Position numbers and translations under genes: made by a program
Notes under the pieces: generated by a model
Database searches by the model: none
What the model was told of the DNA's origin: nothing
Seen by the model: only the letters and a program-made list of their open reading frames with translations
Origin: Hymenobacter metallilatus
Lineage (GTDB): Bacteria; Bacteroidota; Bacteroidia; Cytophagales; Hymenobacteraceae
Direction of reading: 5' to 3'
Assembly: GCF_003944705.1 (NCBI RefSeq)
Contig: NZ_RWIS01000008.1
Coordinates: 124,001-188,000 of the forward strand
Length of the DNA: 64,000 nt
Shown here: positions 16,882 to 26,970 of the stretch, one piece after another
How positions within the stretch are numbered: the first letter of the stretch is position 1
Layout of the letters: every line of letters starts with the position of its first letter

Positions 16882-18330
16882 ATGCCCTTCACAACCATCA
16901 CCTCCCGCCGCGCTCTGGTTTTCAACCTTGTAGCCGCGCTATTCACGGGGTGGCTGCTACGGTTTGTAGTGGGGCTTGAGCCAGTATGGTGGCTGGTCTG
17001 GCTGGTTCCGGCTTTCCTGTTGTGGCTGGCCCTTCGACTGGATGGCCACCAAGCGCGCTGGCTGGTGATACTGGCCTCAGCCATTGGGGCCACTGCCAAC
17101 CTGCCGTACTACCGGCTGGTGATGCCCGACGTAGCGGCTGTTGCCGTACTGGGAGCCCAAACACTCCTGTGGTCATTCACGGTTATGGCCTCGCGGCGGG
17201 TGATTCTACGCTACCGCAGCTGGTGGACGGTAGTTGTATATCCGGTGCTGTGGGTAGCCCTGGACACCCTGATGGCAACCTTACTGCCCGATGGTAACTG
17301 GAACAGCCTGGCCTATTCTCAGGCTACGGTTCTGCCGCTGCTTCAGGTTACAGCCCTGGGTGGCGTAGCGGGGTTGCTGTTTCTGGTTACGCTGGTGCCG
17401 GCCGCCCTGGCCCTCGGATGTACTTACGGCCGCCGCCTGCCATGTGGGTACCTGGCATACGCTGCGCCGGTTTTGTTCACGCTGATGGCGTATGGCTACG
17501 GTTCCTGGCGACTCCGGCAGCCGGTTACGGGTGCCAGCACAACGTTCGGACTGGCAAGCATTGACGATGCCATTGGCCGACAGGCAACCACTGCCTATAC
17601 AGCCAATATTCTGCAGCACTATGAAGCCCATGTTGCCCGCCTGGCCGCACAGGGCGCGCAGGTTGTTGTGCTGCCAGAAAAAATTGCCGATTTATCCCCG
17701 GGGCAGGTGCCCGGCTGGCAACACCGGTTCAGCCGCTGGGCCGCCAGAAACCGGGTATGGCTGGAAGCAGGAATAGGACTGGACAACAGCGGTGAGCAAA
17801 CCAATCTGGCTTGGCTATTTGCCCCGGATGGCAGACTTTCCGCAGTCTATCAGAAGCACTTTTTAGCCCCCCCGGAGCGGGACTTTACGGCGGGTACGCT
17901 GTATAGTGTGCGCACCATTGCCGGGCTACACTACGGGCTGGCAATCTGCAAGGACATGCATTTTGCCACCCTGGGCCGCGCCTACGGCTCCCGGCGGGCA
18001 GCTGTGCTGTTGGTACCTGCCTGGGATTTTGATCTGGATGCCGCACTAGCCGCCCGCATGACGGCTACGCGCGGCGTTGAGAATGGCTATATGGTGGTGC
18101 GCTCCTCCCGGAGTGGATGGCTAAGTGTGAGCGACGCGCACGGCCGCTTCATTGCCCGGCGCGCCAGTAGTGCCATACCCGGCAGTACGCTGCTGGTAAA
18201 CACCCCCGTGCCCCAACAGCTGCCCACGCTCTACACCCGCACAGGTAATGTGCTAGGCTGGCTGTGCGTGCTAGCCGGGGCTGGTTTTTTGCTTGCAGGC
18301 CGCCGGGGCAGAGGTACGCCTGCCCGGTAA
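16882..18330 (+). CDS. apolipoprotein N-acyltransferase-like / nitrilase-superfamily membrane protein
   Basis: 482 aa. The N-terminal 220 residues form about six membrane helices, the next 240 a carbon-nitrogen hydrolase domain, and a last helix ends the protein, the layout of Lnt. The Glu-Lys-Cys triad is visible: E in VVLPEKIADL, K in VYQKHF, C in AICKDMHF. The sequence diverges from proteobacterial Lnt (AICKDMHF instead of CYE), so it may acylate another substrate or lipoproteins by a variant chemistry. TACACTTTG about 77 bp upstream could be its -7 box. It converges with the next gene with only 4 bp between stops. Confidence 0.78.
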   Translation: MPFTTITSRRALVFNLVAALFTGWLLRFVVGLEPVWWLVWLVPAFLLWLALRLDGHQARWLVILASAIGATANLPYYRLVMPDVAAVAVLGAQTLLWSFTVMASRRVILRYRSWWTVVVYPVLWVALDTLMATLLPDGNWNSLAYSQATVLPLLQVTALGGVAGLLFLVTLVPAALALGCTYGRRLPCGYLAYAAPVLFTLMAYGYGSWRLRQPVTGASTTFGLASIDDAIGRQATTAYTANILQHYEAHVARLAAQGAQVVVLPEKIADLSPGQVPGWQHRFSRWAARNRVWLEAGIGLDNSGEQTNLAWLFAPDGRLSAVYQKHFLAPPERDFTAGTLYSVRTIAGLHYGLAICKDMHFATLGRAYGSRRAAVLLVPAWDFDLDAALAARMTATRGVENGYMVVRSSRSGWLSVSDAHGRFIARRASSAIPGSTLLVNTPVPQQLPTLYTRTGNVLGWLCVLAGAGFLLAGRRGRGTPAR

Positions 18331-18334
18331 AGCA

Positions 18335-19879
18335 CTACTTCAACCCGGCAAATTTGCGGCGAATTACCTCCTGCACCGGCACATTTTCGATTTTACTTTC
18401 CAGCCAGGAAATAATGTCCAGGTACAGAAAAGGCCGTCGTTCATAAGGGTTTTCGGCAATTTTGGTCAGCTCATTCTTCAGCTTCAGGAAAGCATCTTTC
18501 AACTGGGAAGGTGCCACTGTACCCAGCCCGCGCAGAAACCGAAAAATGGCCTCCTGCATGGGTTGCTGGTCGTTCATCTTGCCCAGAAAGCGGTACACCG
18601 AGCGCACCTGATACTCCAGCGCCTCGTCGCGGCCGGCCTCGTAGTGGGCAATCAGGCTCAGGATGCGGGCAAAACACTGGATATCCTCGCGCAGGTTAGC
18701 CTCCTTGAAGTAAATTACCTTGTCCAGGTACTCTATGGCCTTAAGGGGTTGCCCGCTGCCAAAGTATAAGCTGGCAATTTTGTAGTAGAACACCAGCCGC
18801 CGGTGCGAGTCCAGCTGCATCCGGAACCGCTCCAGGTTTTCCAGCAGGTCGGGTACTACTTGCAGACCAGCCGTGAATTCTCCCCGCATAAAATATCCGT
18901 TGAGGCGGTTGGTATAGATGTAGAGAAACAACAGGGCTTCAATGTTGGGGTTGCTGCGCCGGTCGGGGTCGGCGGCATAGGCTTCCAGCTGCCCCAACAC
19001 CTCCGAAAACCGACTGTAGTACAGCATATTGTAGGTGGTCACCAGCACATTGTGCATGCCTTTGATGTAGAGCATGGGCTGTTGCTCACACATCAGCTGG
19101 TTGTGCTCAAACAAATCCACCCACTTCTGGGCGTAGCGGTAGCACTGCCGGAAGTTCTGCGTGATGGTATAGTACCACACATGCGCCTGGTAAAAATAGA
19201 GCTGCTCAAAAAAGCTGGCCTGGCGCGGGTCCAGGGCGGGCAAATCCCGGCGGAAATAGGCGGTAATGGTATCGTAGTCCTGCTGGTTGCGGGTGTGGCC
19301 TATCTTGAGGTAGCGCCCGTACATGCGCAGCGCCAGGTTCGACAGCTCATGCTCGCGCCCAATGTGCTGCACCGTGTCGGTGGCTTCGTCGGAAAGCTGC
19401 CGGGCCCGCCCCTGAATGCTCCGGGTAATGTATTGACCCTCAATCAGCTTCTCAAAATCCAGCGCCAGCAACACAATGTGGCGCAGCTCGGCCTGCTGGG
19501 CCGTGGCTTTTACTTTTTCCAGCATACGCAGGCTGTGCTGGTACAGGCCCCGGTTATAGAGCACCCGGGCAAAATCCAGTTGCTCGTGCAACTGAATATC
19601 CAGGTTGTGCCCAGCGTGGTACATGCGTAAGCTGGACAGCAGCTGCTTGTAGAGGTTAGCTTTGAGGTTGGCTACTTGTACTTTTTTGATGGCCGGCACC
19701 TGGGCCAGCATCCGTTCCTCATCGTACCGGTCCTGCCCGTCCAGGGCATCAAATACCTGCAAAAACTTGAGCCCCTCTGCCGAACCCTGGCGGTTGGCAA
19801 ACAGGCGGAAGTGGCGCTTTTCGGTGCGGGTCAGCGACTTTATCAGCTGAAAAACCGGGTCAGTACTTTCGTTGGGCAT
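18335..19879 (-). CDS. large all-helical protein, TPR-like, Bacteroidota-specific
   Basis: 514 aa, almost entirely amphipathic helices with TPR-like spacing (LYNRGLYQHSLRMLEKVKA, ALEYQVRSVYRFLGKM). It starts with PVFQLIKSLTRTEKRHFRLFA, a typical N-terminus of a conserved but uncharacterised Bacteroidota family. No signal peptide or enzymatic motif. Likely a cytoplasmic scaffold. AT-rich upstream DNA (19880-19960) holds TTAATTTTTG just before the ATG, perhaps a promoter. Monocistronic. Confidence 0.75.
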   Translation of the reverse strand: MPNESTDPVFQLIKSLTRTEKRHFRLFANRQGSAEGLKFLQVFDALDGQDRYDEERMLAQVPAIKKVQVANLKANLYKQLLSSLRMYHAGHNLDIQLHEQLDFARVLYNRGLYQHSLRMLEKVKATAQQAELRHIVLLALDFEKLIEGQYITRSIQGRARQLSDEATDTVQHIGREHELSNLALRMYGRYLKIGHTRNQQDYDTITAYFRRDLPALDPRQASFFEQLYFYQAHVWYYTITQNFRQCYRYAQKWVDLFEHNQLMCEQQPMLYIKGMHNVLVTTYNMLYYSRFSEVLGQLEAYAADPDRRSNPNIEALLFLYIYTNRLNGYFMRGEFTAGLQVVPDLLENLERFRMQLDSHRRLVFYYKIASLYFGSGQPLKAIEYLDKVIYFKEANLREDIQCFARILSLIAHYEAGRDEALEYQVRSVYRFLGKMNDQQPMQEAIFRFLRGLGTVAPSQLKDAFLKLKNELTKIAENPYERRPFLYLDIISWLESKIENVPVQEVIRRKFAGLK

Positions 19880-20268
19880 TGTACAAATTCAAAAATTAAC
19901 CTTTTGATTTTATGATACTTATACAACAAAAGTGATTTTCTAGAAATAGTAGGGCTATTAGAAAGAAGTTTTCAACCGCTAACCCTCTGCGGGTACTTAG
20001 CAGCCGAATATCAGCCCAAAGATGCTATGTCAGCTCACTTCTCCACCTCTTTGTCCGCACTATTTTCTGCATTTGCCGGAGCTGGCTGGCGGGCCACCAT
20101 TCTCACGGCTACGCCCAACGGCCAAACCGTAGCCGGCTCCTACGCCCTGCTCCGAATAGAATCAAACCAAGGCTCGTCGGTTGTGCGGCCTGCTTCGCCT
20201 GCATTTCCCTTCCTGCTCCGCTAAGCGGCACGCGGGCGGTTCCTCCGTTTGTCAGTTGTACCACGCTC
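19880..20268. other. intergenic region between divergent units; no gene supported
   Basis: The left 100 bp is AT-rich and probably holds the promoter of the minus-strand helical protein. The rest leads into ilvE. A 65-codon frame at 20027-20224 exists but has no run of branched-chain residues as a leader peptide would and no recognisable domain. No T-box or other riboswitch structure was recognised. Confidence 0.45.
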
Positions 20269-21156
20269 ATGTATTACTCCCCTGATACCGTCGCCTTTCT
20301 GGATGGCGAGTTCGTACCGGCCGCGCAAGCTACCTGCGGCGTGTATGCCCAATCGTTGCACTACGGTTATGCCGTGTTTGAGGGCATTCGGGCCTACGCT
20401 ACGCCGGCCGGCACCCGCATTTTCAAGGCCGGGGAGCATTATGAGCGCCTGCATTATTCATGCAAGGCCATTGGCCTACCGCTGCCGTACTCGGTGGAAG
20501 AACTGACGCGCATCAGCTACGAGGTGCTGGAGCGCAACGGCCTGACGGACGCCTATATTCGGCCGCTGGTGTTTGCCGGCGCGCCCAACATGAGCCTGAA
20601 GGCGGCTACCACCAGTAATGTGCTGGTGGCCGTGTGGGAATGGGGCAAGTACCTCGGCGACCAAAGCCTGCGCCTCACCGTGTCGCCCTACGAACGGCCC
20701 AATCCCAAGGCCGTGCCCATCGAGGCCAAAGTGGCGGGCCACTACGTGAACTCCATCATTGCCAGCACCGAGGCCAAAAGCCGGGGCTACGATGAGGCCC
20801 TGCTGCTGGACATGCACGGCAACGTGGCCGAAGGTCCCGGGGCCAACTTTTTCTTCGAGCGCAACGGCGAACTGGTTACCCCTCCGGCCGGCAGCATCCT
20901 GCGCGGCATCACCCGCAACACCATCATCGACCTGGCCCGCGAGGCCGGCATCACCGTCACGGAACGGTTTTTTGGCCCTGAGGAGCTGCGCACCGCCGAA
21001 GCCGCTTTCATGACCGGCACAGCGGCCGAGGTTATCGGCGTGGCCTCGGTAGACGACGTGGTGTTTGAGCGACCCTTCCAGCAAACCATCGGCGGCATGC
21101 TGGCCCAGCACTACCAGGCGCTGGTCACGGGGCAGTCGGTGAGCGTGGCGCTGTAG
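20269..21156 (+). CDS. ilvE: branched-chain amino acid aminotransferase
   Basis: 295 aa class-IV PLP aminotransferase; last step of Val, Leu and Ile synthesis. Family marks: [13 protein letters not shown], the PLP-lysine region [14 protein letters not shown], the [24 protein letters not shown] block, and [10 protein letters not shown] near the C-terminus. First gene of an ilv-leu cluster on one strand. Its TAG stop (21154-21156) lies inside the left arm of a family-C inverted repeat. D-amino acid transaminase is an alternative on fold alone, but the context decides. Confidence 0.92.
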   Translation: MYYSPDTVAFLDGEFVPAAQATCGVYAQSLHYGYAVFEGIRAYATPAGTRIFKAGEHYERLHYSCKAIGLPLPYSVEELTRISYEVLERNGLTDAYIRPLVFAGAPNMSLKAATTSNVLVAVWEWGKYLGDQSLRLTVSPYERPNPKAVPIEAKVAGHYVNSIIASTEAKSRGYDEALLLDMHGNVAEGPGANFFFERNGELVTPPAGSILRGITRNTIIDLAREAGITVTERFFGPEELRTAEAAFMTGTAAEVIGVASVDDVVFERPFQQTIGGMLAQHYQALVTGQSVSVAL

Positions 21157-21265
21157 AGACGCGACACTTCGCGTTTCGGCATCTGAACGACAACCACTGC
21201 ACAGTAAGTCAACCCCAACGCAACAACCTCAGCAACGACGAGACGCGAAGTGTCGCGTCTCTACA
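21152..21265. repeat. inverted repeat, family C (ilvE-ilvD junction)
   Basis: 23-bp perfect arms (left 21152-21174, core GTAGAGACGCGACACTTCGC; right 21243-21265) separated by 68 bp. The ilvE stop codon TAG is part of the left arm. A lone arm of the same family lies at 28828. Confidence 0.88.
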
Positions 21266-21305
21266 ACCGTCAGCCTTTCTGCCTCCCCCTACCAATCATC
21301 TGGCT

Positions 21306-21330
21306 CCCCCTCTCCTTTTCGGAGAGGGGG
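21306..21330. repeat. C/G hairpin upstream of ilvD (family D-like)
   Basis: CCCCCTCTCC-TTTTC-GGAGAGGGGG, a perfect 10-bp stem, followed by CCGGGGGGTGAGG. Similar in words to the larger palindrome at 25563 and to the fragment inside menD. No T-run follows, so it is not an ordinary terminator. Confidence 0.75.
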
Positions 21331-21415
21331 CCGGGGGGTGAGGCGAACTACCAGAACGAAGCGCCAGATGTGCTGTCATTATTCAGCACATCCGCACATC
21401 AGCACATTCCCCCGC

Positions 21416-23143
21416 ATGGCCCTCAACAAATACAGCCGCATTTACACCCAGGATGACAGTCTGCCGGCCTCGCAGGCCATGCTGATTGGCTCCGGCATTG
21501 CGGAAGCCGATTTGCGCAAGCCGTTCGTGGGCATCTGCTCCACGGGCTTCGAGGGCAACACCTGCAACATGCACCTCAACCAGCTGGCCGACGCGGTGAA
21601 GCAGGGCGTGCAGGAGCAGGACCTGGTGGGGCTGCGCTTCAACACCATCGGCATCAGTGACGGCATCACCAACGGCACGCCGGGGATGCGCTACTCGCTG
21701 GTGTCGAGGGAAATCATTGCCGATTCCATTGAGGCCATGGCCGGGGCCCACAACTACGACGCGCTGGCCTGTGTAGTGGGTTGCGACAAAAACATGCCCG
21801 GGGCCCTCATTGCCATGGCCCGCCTCAACCGCCCCAGCCTGATGGTGTACGGCGGCACCATCCGGGGCGGCACGTTCAAGGGGCAGCAGCTCAACATTGT
21901 GTCGTGCTTTGAGGCCTACGGGCAGAAACTGCAGGGCCAGATTTCGGACGAGGACTACCGCGGCATCATCCGCAACGCCTGCCCGGGGCCGGGAGCCTGC
22001 GGGGGTATGTACACGGCCAACACCCTGGCCGCCGCCATCGAAACGCTGGGCCTGAGCGTGCCCTACTCCTCGTCGGCCCCGGCCGAAAGCGCCGAGAAGC
22101 AGCAGGAATGCCGCAGCACCGGCGCCTACCTGCGCCGCCTGCTGGAGCTGGACCTCAAACCCCGCGACATTCTGGTGCGCGAGGCCTTCGAAAACGCCAT
22201 GGTGGTCACCACCGTGCTGGGCGGCTCCACCAACGCCGTGCTCCACCTCATGGCCATTGCCCACGCCGCCGGCGTGCAGCTCACGCTCGAAGACTTCCAG
22301 GCCGTGAGCGACCGGACGCCGGTGCTGGCCGACCTCAAGCCCAGCGGCAAGTACCTGATGGAGGACCTATCGGCCCGGGGCGGGGTGCCGGCCGTGCTCA
22401 AAACCCTGCTCAACGCCGGCCTGCTCCACGGCGACCTGCTGACCGTAACGGGCCGCACCCTGGCCGAAAACCTGGCCGACGTGGCTCCGCTGGGACCCGA
22501 GCAGGACATTCTGCGCCCGGCCAGCAACCCCATCAAACCCGACGGCCACATTCAGATTCTGTACGGCAACCTGGCCCCCCGGGGCGCGGTGGCCAAGATT
22601 ACCGGCAAGGAAGGCTCCCGCTTCGCCGGCCCGGCCATCGTGTTCGACTCCGAAGAGGAGCTGAATGAGGGCATTGTGCAGGGCCTGATTCAGCCGGGCC
22701 ATGTCGTCGTCATTCGGTACGTGGGGCCCAAGGGCGGGCCGGGCATGCCCGAGATGCTCAAGCCCACGTCGGCCATCATCGGGGCCGGGCTGGGCGATAA
22801 GGTGGCCCTGCTAACCGACGGCCGCTTTTCGGGCGGCACCCACGGCTTTGTTATCGGCCACGTAAGCCCCGAGGCCTACGACGGCGGCCCGCTGGCCCTG
22901 GTGGAAAACGACGACTGGATTACGCTAGACGCTGCCGCCAACACCATGAACGTAGCCCTGAGCGACGAGCAGCTGGCCCTGCGCCGCCAGCAGTGGCAGC
23001 AGCCCGCGCCCCCGGTCAGCCAGGGCGTGCTGCTGAAATACATCCGCACCGTGAGCGACGCCAGCCACGGCTGCATCACCGATTTAGCCGACCACCGCCA
23101 TGTTCCCGAACCCGCAGCTTCAGTCCGCGCCAGCCTCGCCTGA
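21416..23143 (+). CDS. ilvD: dihydroxy-acid dehydratase
   Basis: 575 aa Fe-S dehydratase acting on dihydroxy-isovalerate and -methylvalerate. Cluster and active-site motifs: [40 protein letters not shown], and [20 protein letters not shown] near the end. ATG at 21416 (MALNKYSR) fits the family; the frame also extends upstream through repeat DNA. The C-terminus after [10 protein letters not shown] overlaps ilvB by 44 bp, one of only two overlapping junctions in the cluster. Confidence 0.95.
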   Translation: MALNKYSRIYTQDDSLPASQAMLIGSGIAEADLRKPFVGICSTGFEGNTCNMHLNQLADAVKQGVQEQDLVGLRFNTIGISDGITNGTPGMRYSLVSREIIADSIEAMAGAHNYDALACVVGCDKNMPGALIAMARLNRPSLMVYGGTIRGGTFKGQQLNIVSCFEAYGQKLQGQISDEDYRGIIRNACPGPGACGGMYTANTLAAAIETLGLSVPYSSSAPAESAEKQQECRSTGAYLRRLLELDLKPRDILVREAFENAMVVTTVLGGSTNAVLHLMAIAHAAGVQLTLEDFQAVSDRTPVLADLKPSGKYLMEDLSARGGVPAVLKTLLNAGLLHGDLLTVTGRTLAENLADVAPLGPEQDILRPASNPIKPDGHIQILYGNLAPRGAVAKITGKEGSRFAGPAIVFDSEEELNEGIVQGLIQPGHVVVIRYVGPKGGPGMPEMLKPTSAIIGAGLGDKVALLTDGRFSGGTHGFVIGHVSPEAYDGGPLALVENDDWITLDAAANTMNVALSDEQLALRRQQWQQPAPPVSQGVLLKYIRTVSDASHGCITDLADHRHVPEPAASVRASLA

Positions 23144-24845
23144 GGCCCTGGCCGCCCCGCAGGTATCCGGTGCCGTGGTCCTGTTGCAGGGCCTGGTGGC
23201 CGAGGGCGTGGACACCGTGTTCGGCTACCCCGGCGGGGCCATCATCCCCATTTACGATGCCCTGTACGATTTTCAGGAGCAGCTCAATCACGTGTTGGTG
23301 CGCCACGAGCAGGGCGGGATTCACGCCGCTCAGGGCTACGCCCGGGCCTCGGGCCGGGTGGGCGTGGTGTTTGCCACCAGCGGCCCCGGCGCCACCAACC
23401 TGGTAACCGGTCTGGCCGACGCCCAGATTGATAGTACCCCGCTGGTGTGCATCACGGGGCAGGTGTTTGCGCATCTGCTGGGCACCGATGCCTTCCAGGA
23501 AACCGACATTCTGAATATCACCACGCCCGTTACCAAGTGGAACCACCAGATAACGGACGCCCGGGATATTCCGGCGGCGCTGGCCAAAGCCTTCTACATT
23601 GCCCGCAGCGGCCGGCCCGGCCCGGTTCTGCTCGACATCACCAAAAACGCCCAGCTGCAGCTGTTCGAGCACGCCGGCCACGAGCCCTGCACCCACATCC
23701 GCAGCTACCGGCCCCGGCCCATGGTGCGCCCCGAGTACGTGCAGCGCGCCGCCGAGCTCATCAACCAGGCCCAGCGCCCGTTGGTACTCTGGGGCCAGGG
23801 CGTGCTGCTGGGGCAGGCCGAGGCGGAGTTCCGGGAGTTCATCGAAAAAAGCGGTATTCCGGCGGCCTGGACGATTCTGGGGGCCGGGGCGCTGCCTACC
23901 GGCCACCCGCTGAACGTGGGCATGCTGGGCATGCACGGTAACTACGGCCCCAACGTCCTCACCAATGAGTGCGACGTACTCGTGGCCATCGGCATGCGCT
24001 TCGACGACCGGGTAACGGGCCGCCTCGACAAATACGCCCGCCAGGCCCAGGTGATTCACCTCGACATCGACCCCACCGAAATCGACAAGAATGTGGTGGC
24101 CACCGTGCCGGTGTGGGGCGACTGCAAAGAAACCCTGCCCCTGCTCACGCAGCTGGTAGCCGCCCGCCAGCACCCGGAGTGGCGCCAACGCTTCCGCGAC
24201 CATGACGCCGAGGAAGTAGCCGCCGTGATTCAGGACGAGCTATTCCCGACCCAGGACGAGCTGACCATGGGCGAGGTGATTCACCAGCTCAACGAGCTGA
24301 CCCAGGGCGAGGCCATTATTGTGACGGACGTGGGCCAGCACCAGATGGTGGCCTGCCGCTACGCCCGCCTCAACCATCCGCGCCTGAGCATTACCAGTGG
24401 CGGCCTGGGCACCATGGGCTTTGCGCTGCCGGCCGCCATTGGGGCCAAGTACGGTGCGCCGCACCGCACGGTGGTGGCCGTCATCGGCGACGGGGGCATT
24501 CAGATGACGATTCAGGAGCTGGGCACCATCATGCAGACTGGCATCGAGGTAAAGATTCTGCTGCTCAACAATCAGTTTCTGGGCATGGTGCGCCAGTGGC
24601 AGGAGCTGTTTCACGAGCGGCGCTACTCCTGCGTAGAAATTGCCAGCCCCGATTACGTAACCGTGGCCAGCGGCTACGGCATTGCCGCCCGCCGCGTAGA
24701 GCACCGCCCCGACTTGCAACCCGCCCTGCGCCAGCTGCTGGACCACCCCGGCTCCTTCCTGCTGGAAGTGCGCGTCACCCGCGAAAACAACATCTTCCCC
24801 ATGGTGCCCCAGGGCTGCGGCGTTGGCGAAATCCGGCTGCGCTGA
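23100..24845 (+). CDS. ilvB: acetolactate synthase large (catalytic) subunit
   Basis: 581 aa ThDP/FAD enzyme. [16 protein letters not shown] with the activating Glu later in [19 protein letters not shown]-domain block [12 protein letters not shown]; the C-terminal ThDP site [12 protein letters not shown] and [15 protein letters not shown]. Start at 23100 lies within the end of ilvD; a later start would cut the protein's N-terminal segment. The TGA stop directly abuts the left arm of a 32-bp perfect inverted repeat that fills the spacer to ilvN. Confidence 0.95.
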   Translation: MFPNPQLQSAPASPEALAAPQVSGAVVLLQGLVAEGVDTVFGYPGGAIIPIYDALYDFQEQLNHVLVRHEQGGIHAAQGYARASGRVGVVFATSGPGATNLVTGLADAQIDSTPLVCITGQVFAHLLGTDAFQETDILNITTPVTKWNHQITDARDIPAALAKAFYIARSGRPGPVLLDITKNAQLQLFEHAGHEPCTHIRSYRPRPMVRPEYVQRAAELINQAQRPLVLWGQGVLLGQAEAEFREFIEKSGIPAAWTILGAGALPTGHPLNVGMLGMHGNYGPNVLTNECDVLVAIGMRFDDRVTGRLDKYARQAQVIHLDIDPTEIDKNVVATVPVWGDCKETLPLLTQLVAARQHPEWRQRFRDHDAEEVAAVIQDELFPTQDELTMGEVIHQLNELTQGEAIIVTDVGQHQMVACRYARLNHPRLSITSGGLGTMGFALPAAIGAKYGAPHRTVVAVIGDGGIQMTIQELGTIMQTGIEVKILLLNNQFLGMVRQWQELFHERRYSCVEIASPDYVTVASGYGIAARRVEHRPDLQPALRQLLDHPGSFLLEVRVTRENNIFPMVPQGCGVGEIRLR

Positions 24846-24968
24846 GGTGAAATGGTGAGGTGGTGAAATGGTGAGTTGACGGGCGGCTGCCGTTCCCGTC
24901 TACTCCACTTGCGCCATCAGAACTACCCGAACATCAAACTCACCATTTCACCACCTCACCATTTCACC
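24846..24968. repeat. inverted repeat, family F (ilvB-ilvN junction)
   Basis: Perfect 32-bp arms (24846-24877 and 24937-24968) made of GGTGAAATGG/TGAGGTGG words, loop of 59 bp. It begins on the base after the ilvB stop codon and ends 5 bp before the ilvN ATG, so the whole spacer is the repeat. Confidence 0.9.
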
Positions 24969-24973
24969 ATCTC

Positions 24974-25564
24974 ATGACTCGCCAGGAATACAACATAACG
25001 GCCTATACCGAGAACCAGGTGGGACTGCTTAATCGGCTGGCCATCATCTTCTCCCGACGCAAAATCAACATCGAGAGCCTGAACACCTCGCCTTCGGAGA
25101 TTGAGGGGATTCACCGCTTCAACATCGTGGTGCACGAGTCGGAGGAGGTGGTGCGCAAGATTGCCCGCCAGATGGAAAAGCAGGTGGAGGTGCTGAAGGT
25201 GTACTTCAACCCCAACGAGGAAGTCATCTGGCAGGAAATGGCCCTCTACAAAGTGCCCACCGATATCATTGCCGAGCGGGCGCTGGTGGAGCGGCTGCTG
25301 CGCGAGCACGGGGCCCGGGTGGTACTCATCCGCAAGGATTACACGGTGTTTGAAACCACCGGCCACCGCGAGGAAACCGACAAGCTGCTGGCCGTGCTGC
25401 ATCCCTACGGCCTCATCGAGTTTGTGCGCTCGGCCCGCATTGCCATCATCAAAACCAGCCAAGGCTTCCACCACAAGCTGCGCGAGTTCGAGCGCCAGCA
25501 GCCCGGCGAGGAAGTGAGCGAAAACCAGTTCCTCGACCGCCGCGACAAGGTGTTTTCGATGTGA
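24974..25564 (+). CDS. ilvN: acetolactate synthase small (regulatory) subunit
   Basis: 196 aa. N-terminal ACT domain (YNITAYTENQVGLLNRLAII, SRRKINIESLNTSPSE) binds valine in homologues and confers feedback inhibition; C-terminal ALS_ss_C domain (ERALVERLLREHGARVV, LIEFVRSARIAI). Slightly longer than usual because of a C-terminal tail FLDRRDKVFSM. Placed between ilvB and ilvC. Its TGA stop overlaps the first two bases of a 38-bp inverted repeat arm. Confidence 0.93.
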   Translation: MTRQEYNITAYTENQVGLLNRLAIIFSRRKINIESLNTSPSEIEGIHRFNIVVHESEEVVRKIARQMEKQVEVLKVYFNPNEEVIWQEMALYKVPTDIIAERALVERLLREHGARVVLIRKDYTVFETTGHREETDKLLAVLHPYGLIEFVRSARIAIIKTSQGFHHKLREFERQQPGEEVSENQFLDRRDKVFSM

Positions 25565-25674
25565 CCCCACCCCCGGCCCCTCCCCTCCGGGAGAGGGGTG
25601 CGTTCAACGAATCAATATTCTTGAACTCGCGTCTGGCACCCCTCTCCCGGAGGGGAGGGGCCGGGGGTGGGGTC
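25563..25674. repeat. inverted repeat, family D (ilvN-ilvC junction)
   Basis: Perfect 38-bp arms (25563-25600 and 25637-25674) rich in CCCCACCCCCGGCCCC and CTCCGGGAGAGGGG. The arms themselves can also fold internally. The ilvN stop (25562-25564) runs into the left arm. Loop of 36 bp. Confidence 0.9.
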
Positions 25675-25743
25675 CGCCCGCCAGAACGACTAATAACAAA
25701 CAACCAGCAACGAACAACTACCAACTAATAACCCCCAACCATC

Positions 25744-26838
25744 ATGGCAACCATCAACTTTGGCGGCGTAGAAGAACACGTTGTAACCCGCGAGGAATTT
25801 CCGCTGAAAAAGGCCCGCACCATTCTGCAAAGCGAGACGATTGCCGTGCTGGGCTACGGCGTGCAGGGCCCCGGCCAGGCCCTGAACCTGCGCGACAACG
25901 GCTTCCGCGTGATTGTGGGGCAGCGGCCCGATTCGGCTTCGTGGCGTAAGGCGGAGGCCGATGGCTGGGTGGCCGGCGAAACGCTGTTCGGCCTGGAAGA
26001 AGCGGCCGAGCGGGGCACTATCCTGGCCAACCTGTTGTCGGATGCCGGCCAGATTGCTGTGTGGCCCACACTTAAGCCCTACCTCACGGCCGGCAAAACC
26101 CTGTACTTCTCCCACGGCTTCGGCATCACCTTCAACGACCAGACGGGTATCATCCCGCCCGCCGACGTGGACGTGGTGCTGGTAGCGCCCAAGGGCAGCG
26201 GCACGAGCCTACGCCGGCTGTTTGTGGCCGGAGGCGGGTTGAACTCGTCGTTTGCCGTGTACCAGGATGCCACCGGCCACGCCTACGAGAAGGCCGTGGC
26301 CCTAGGCATCGGGGTGGGCTCGGGCTACCTGTTCGAAACCGATTTTCGCAAGGAAGTGTACTCCGACCTTACCGGCGAACGGGGGGTGCTGATGGGCGCT
26401 TTGGCCGGCATCATCGAGGCCCAGTATCAGGTGCTGCGCCAGCGCGGCCACTCGCCCTCCGAGGCCTTCAACGAAACCGTGGAGGAGCTCACCCAGAGCC
26501 TGGTGCCGCTGGTGGGCGAAAACGGCATGGACTGGATGTTCAGCAACTGCTCCGTCACGGCCCAGCGCGGCGCCCTCGACTGGAAAGGCCGCTTCCGCGA
26601 AGCTACCCTGCCCGTGCTCAACGAGCTGTACGACAGCGTGGCCTCGGGCCAGGAAGCCGCCCGCACCATCCAGCGCGGCTCTACGCCCGGCTACCGCCAG
26701 GAGTTGGAAGCCGAGCTCAAGGAAGTGCGCGACTCGGAACTGTGGCAAACCGGTGCCACCGTGCGCGAGCTACGCTCCCGCGCCGCTGAGAAAGTTGAAA
26801 CAGAAGAAGCCTACGCCCTGACGGCCAACGGGAATTAA
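25744..26838 (+). CDS. ilvC: ketol-acid reductoisomerase
   Basis: 364 aa class-I KARI, NADPH-linked isomeroreductase of the Val/Ile pathway. Rossmann motif AVLGYGVQGPGQALNLRDNG; the VVGQRPDS loop suggests NADPH preference; metal site and substrate residues in VLVAPKGSGTSLRRLF and SDLTGERGVLMGALAGIIEAQ. C-terminal helices intact. The A/C-rich tract 25690-25735 upstream (AACAACTACCAACTAA words) resembles the simple repeats inside aceF. Confidence 0.94.
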   Translation: MATINFGGVEEHVVTREEFPLKKARTILQSETIAVLGYGVQGPGQALNLRDNGFRVIVGQRPDSASWRKAEADGWVAGETLFGLEEAAERGTILANLLSDAGQIAVWPTLKPYLTAGKTLYFSHGFGITFNDQTGIIPPADVDVVLVAPKGSGTSLRRLFVAGGGLNSSFAVYQDATGHAYEKAVALGIGVGSGYLFETDFRKEVYSDLTGERGVLMGALAGIIEAQYQVLRQRGHSPSEAFNETVEELTQSLVPLVGENGMDWMFSNCSVTAQRGALDWKGRFREATLPVLNELYDSVASGQEAARTIQRGSTPGYRQELEAELKEVRDSELWQTGATVRELRSRAAEKVETEEAYALTANGN

Positions 26839-26847
26839 GAGCAACCC

Positions 26848-26957
26848 AGTAGCGCGCAGCTCCGCTTCGCGCACGAGCGAAGCGAGTACCAGGCGTAAGC
26901 TGCGGGCGCGTGGGAACTCGCCTGCGGCTCGTGCGCGAAGCGGAGCTGCGCGCTACT
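26848..26957. repeat. inverted repeat, family G (ilvC-ilvA junction)
   Basis: Perfect 31-bp arms (26848-26878 and 26927-26957), core AGTAGCGCGCAGCTCCGC on the left. It starts 10 bp after the ilvC stop and ends 13 bp before the ilvA ATG. Confidence 0.9.
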
Positions 26958-26970
26958 TTTCTCTACCACC

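Noticed and set aside
20027..20224. Leader peptide for ilv attenuation
   Set aside because: No run of Leu, Val or Ile codons and no terminator/antiterminator pair recognised.
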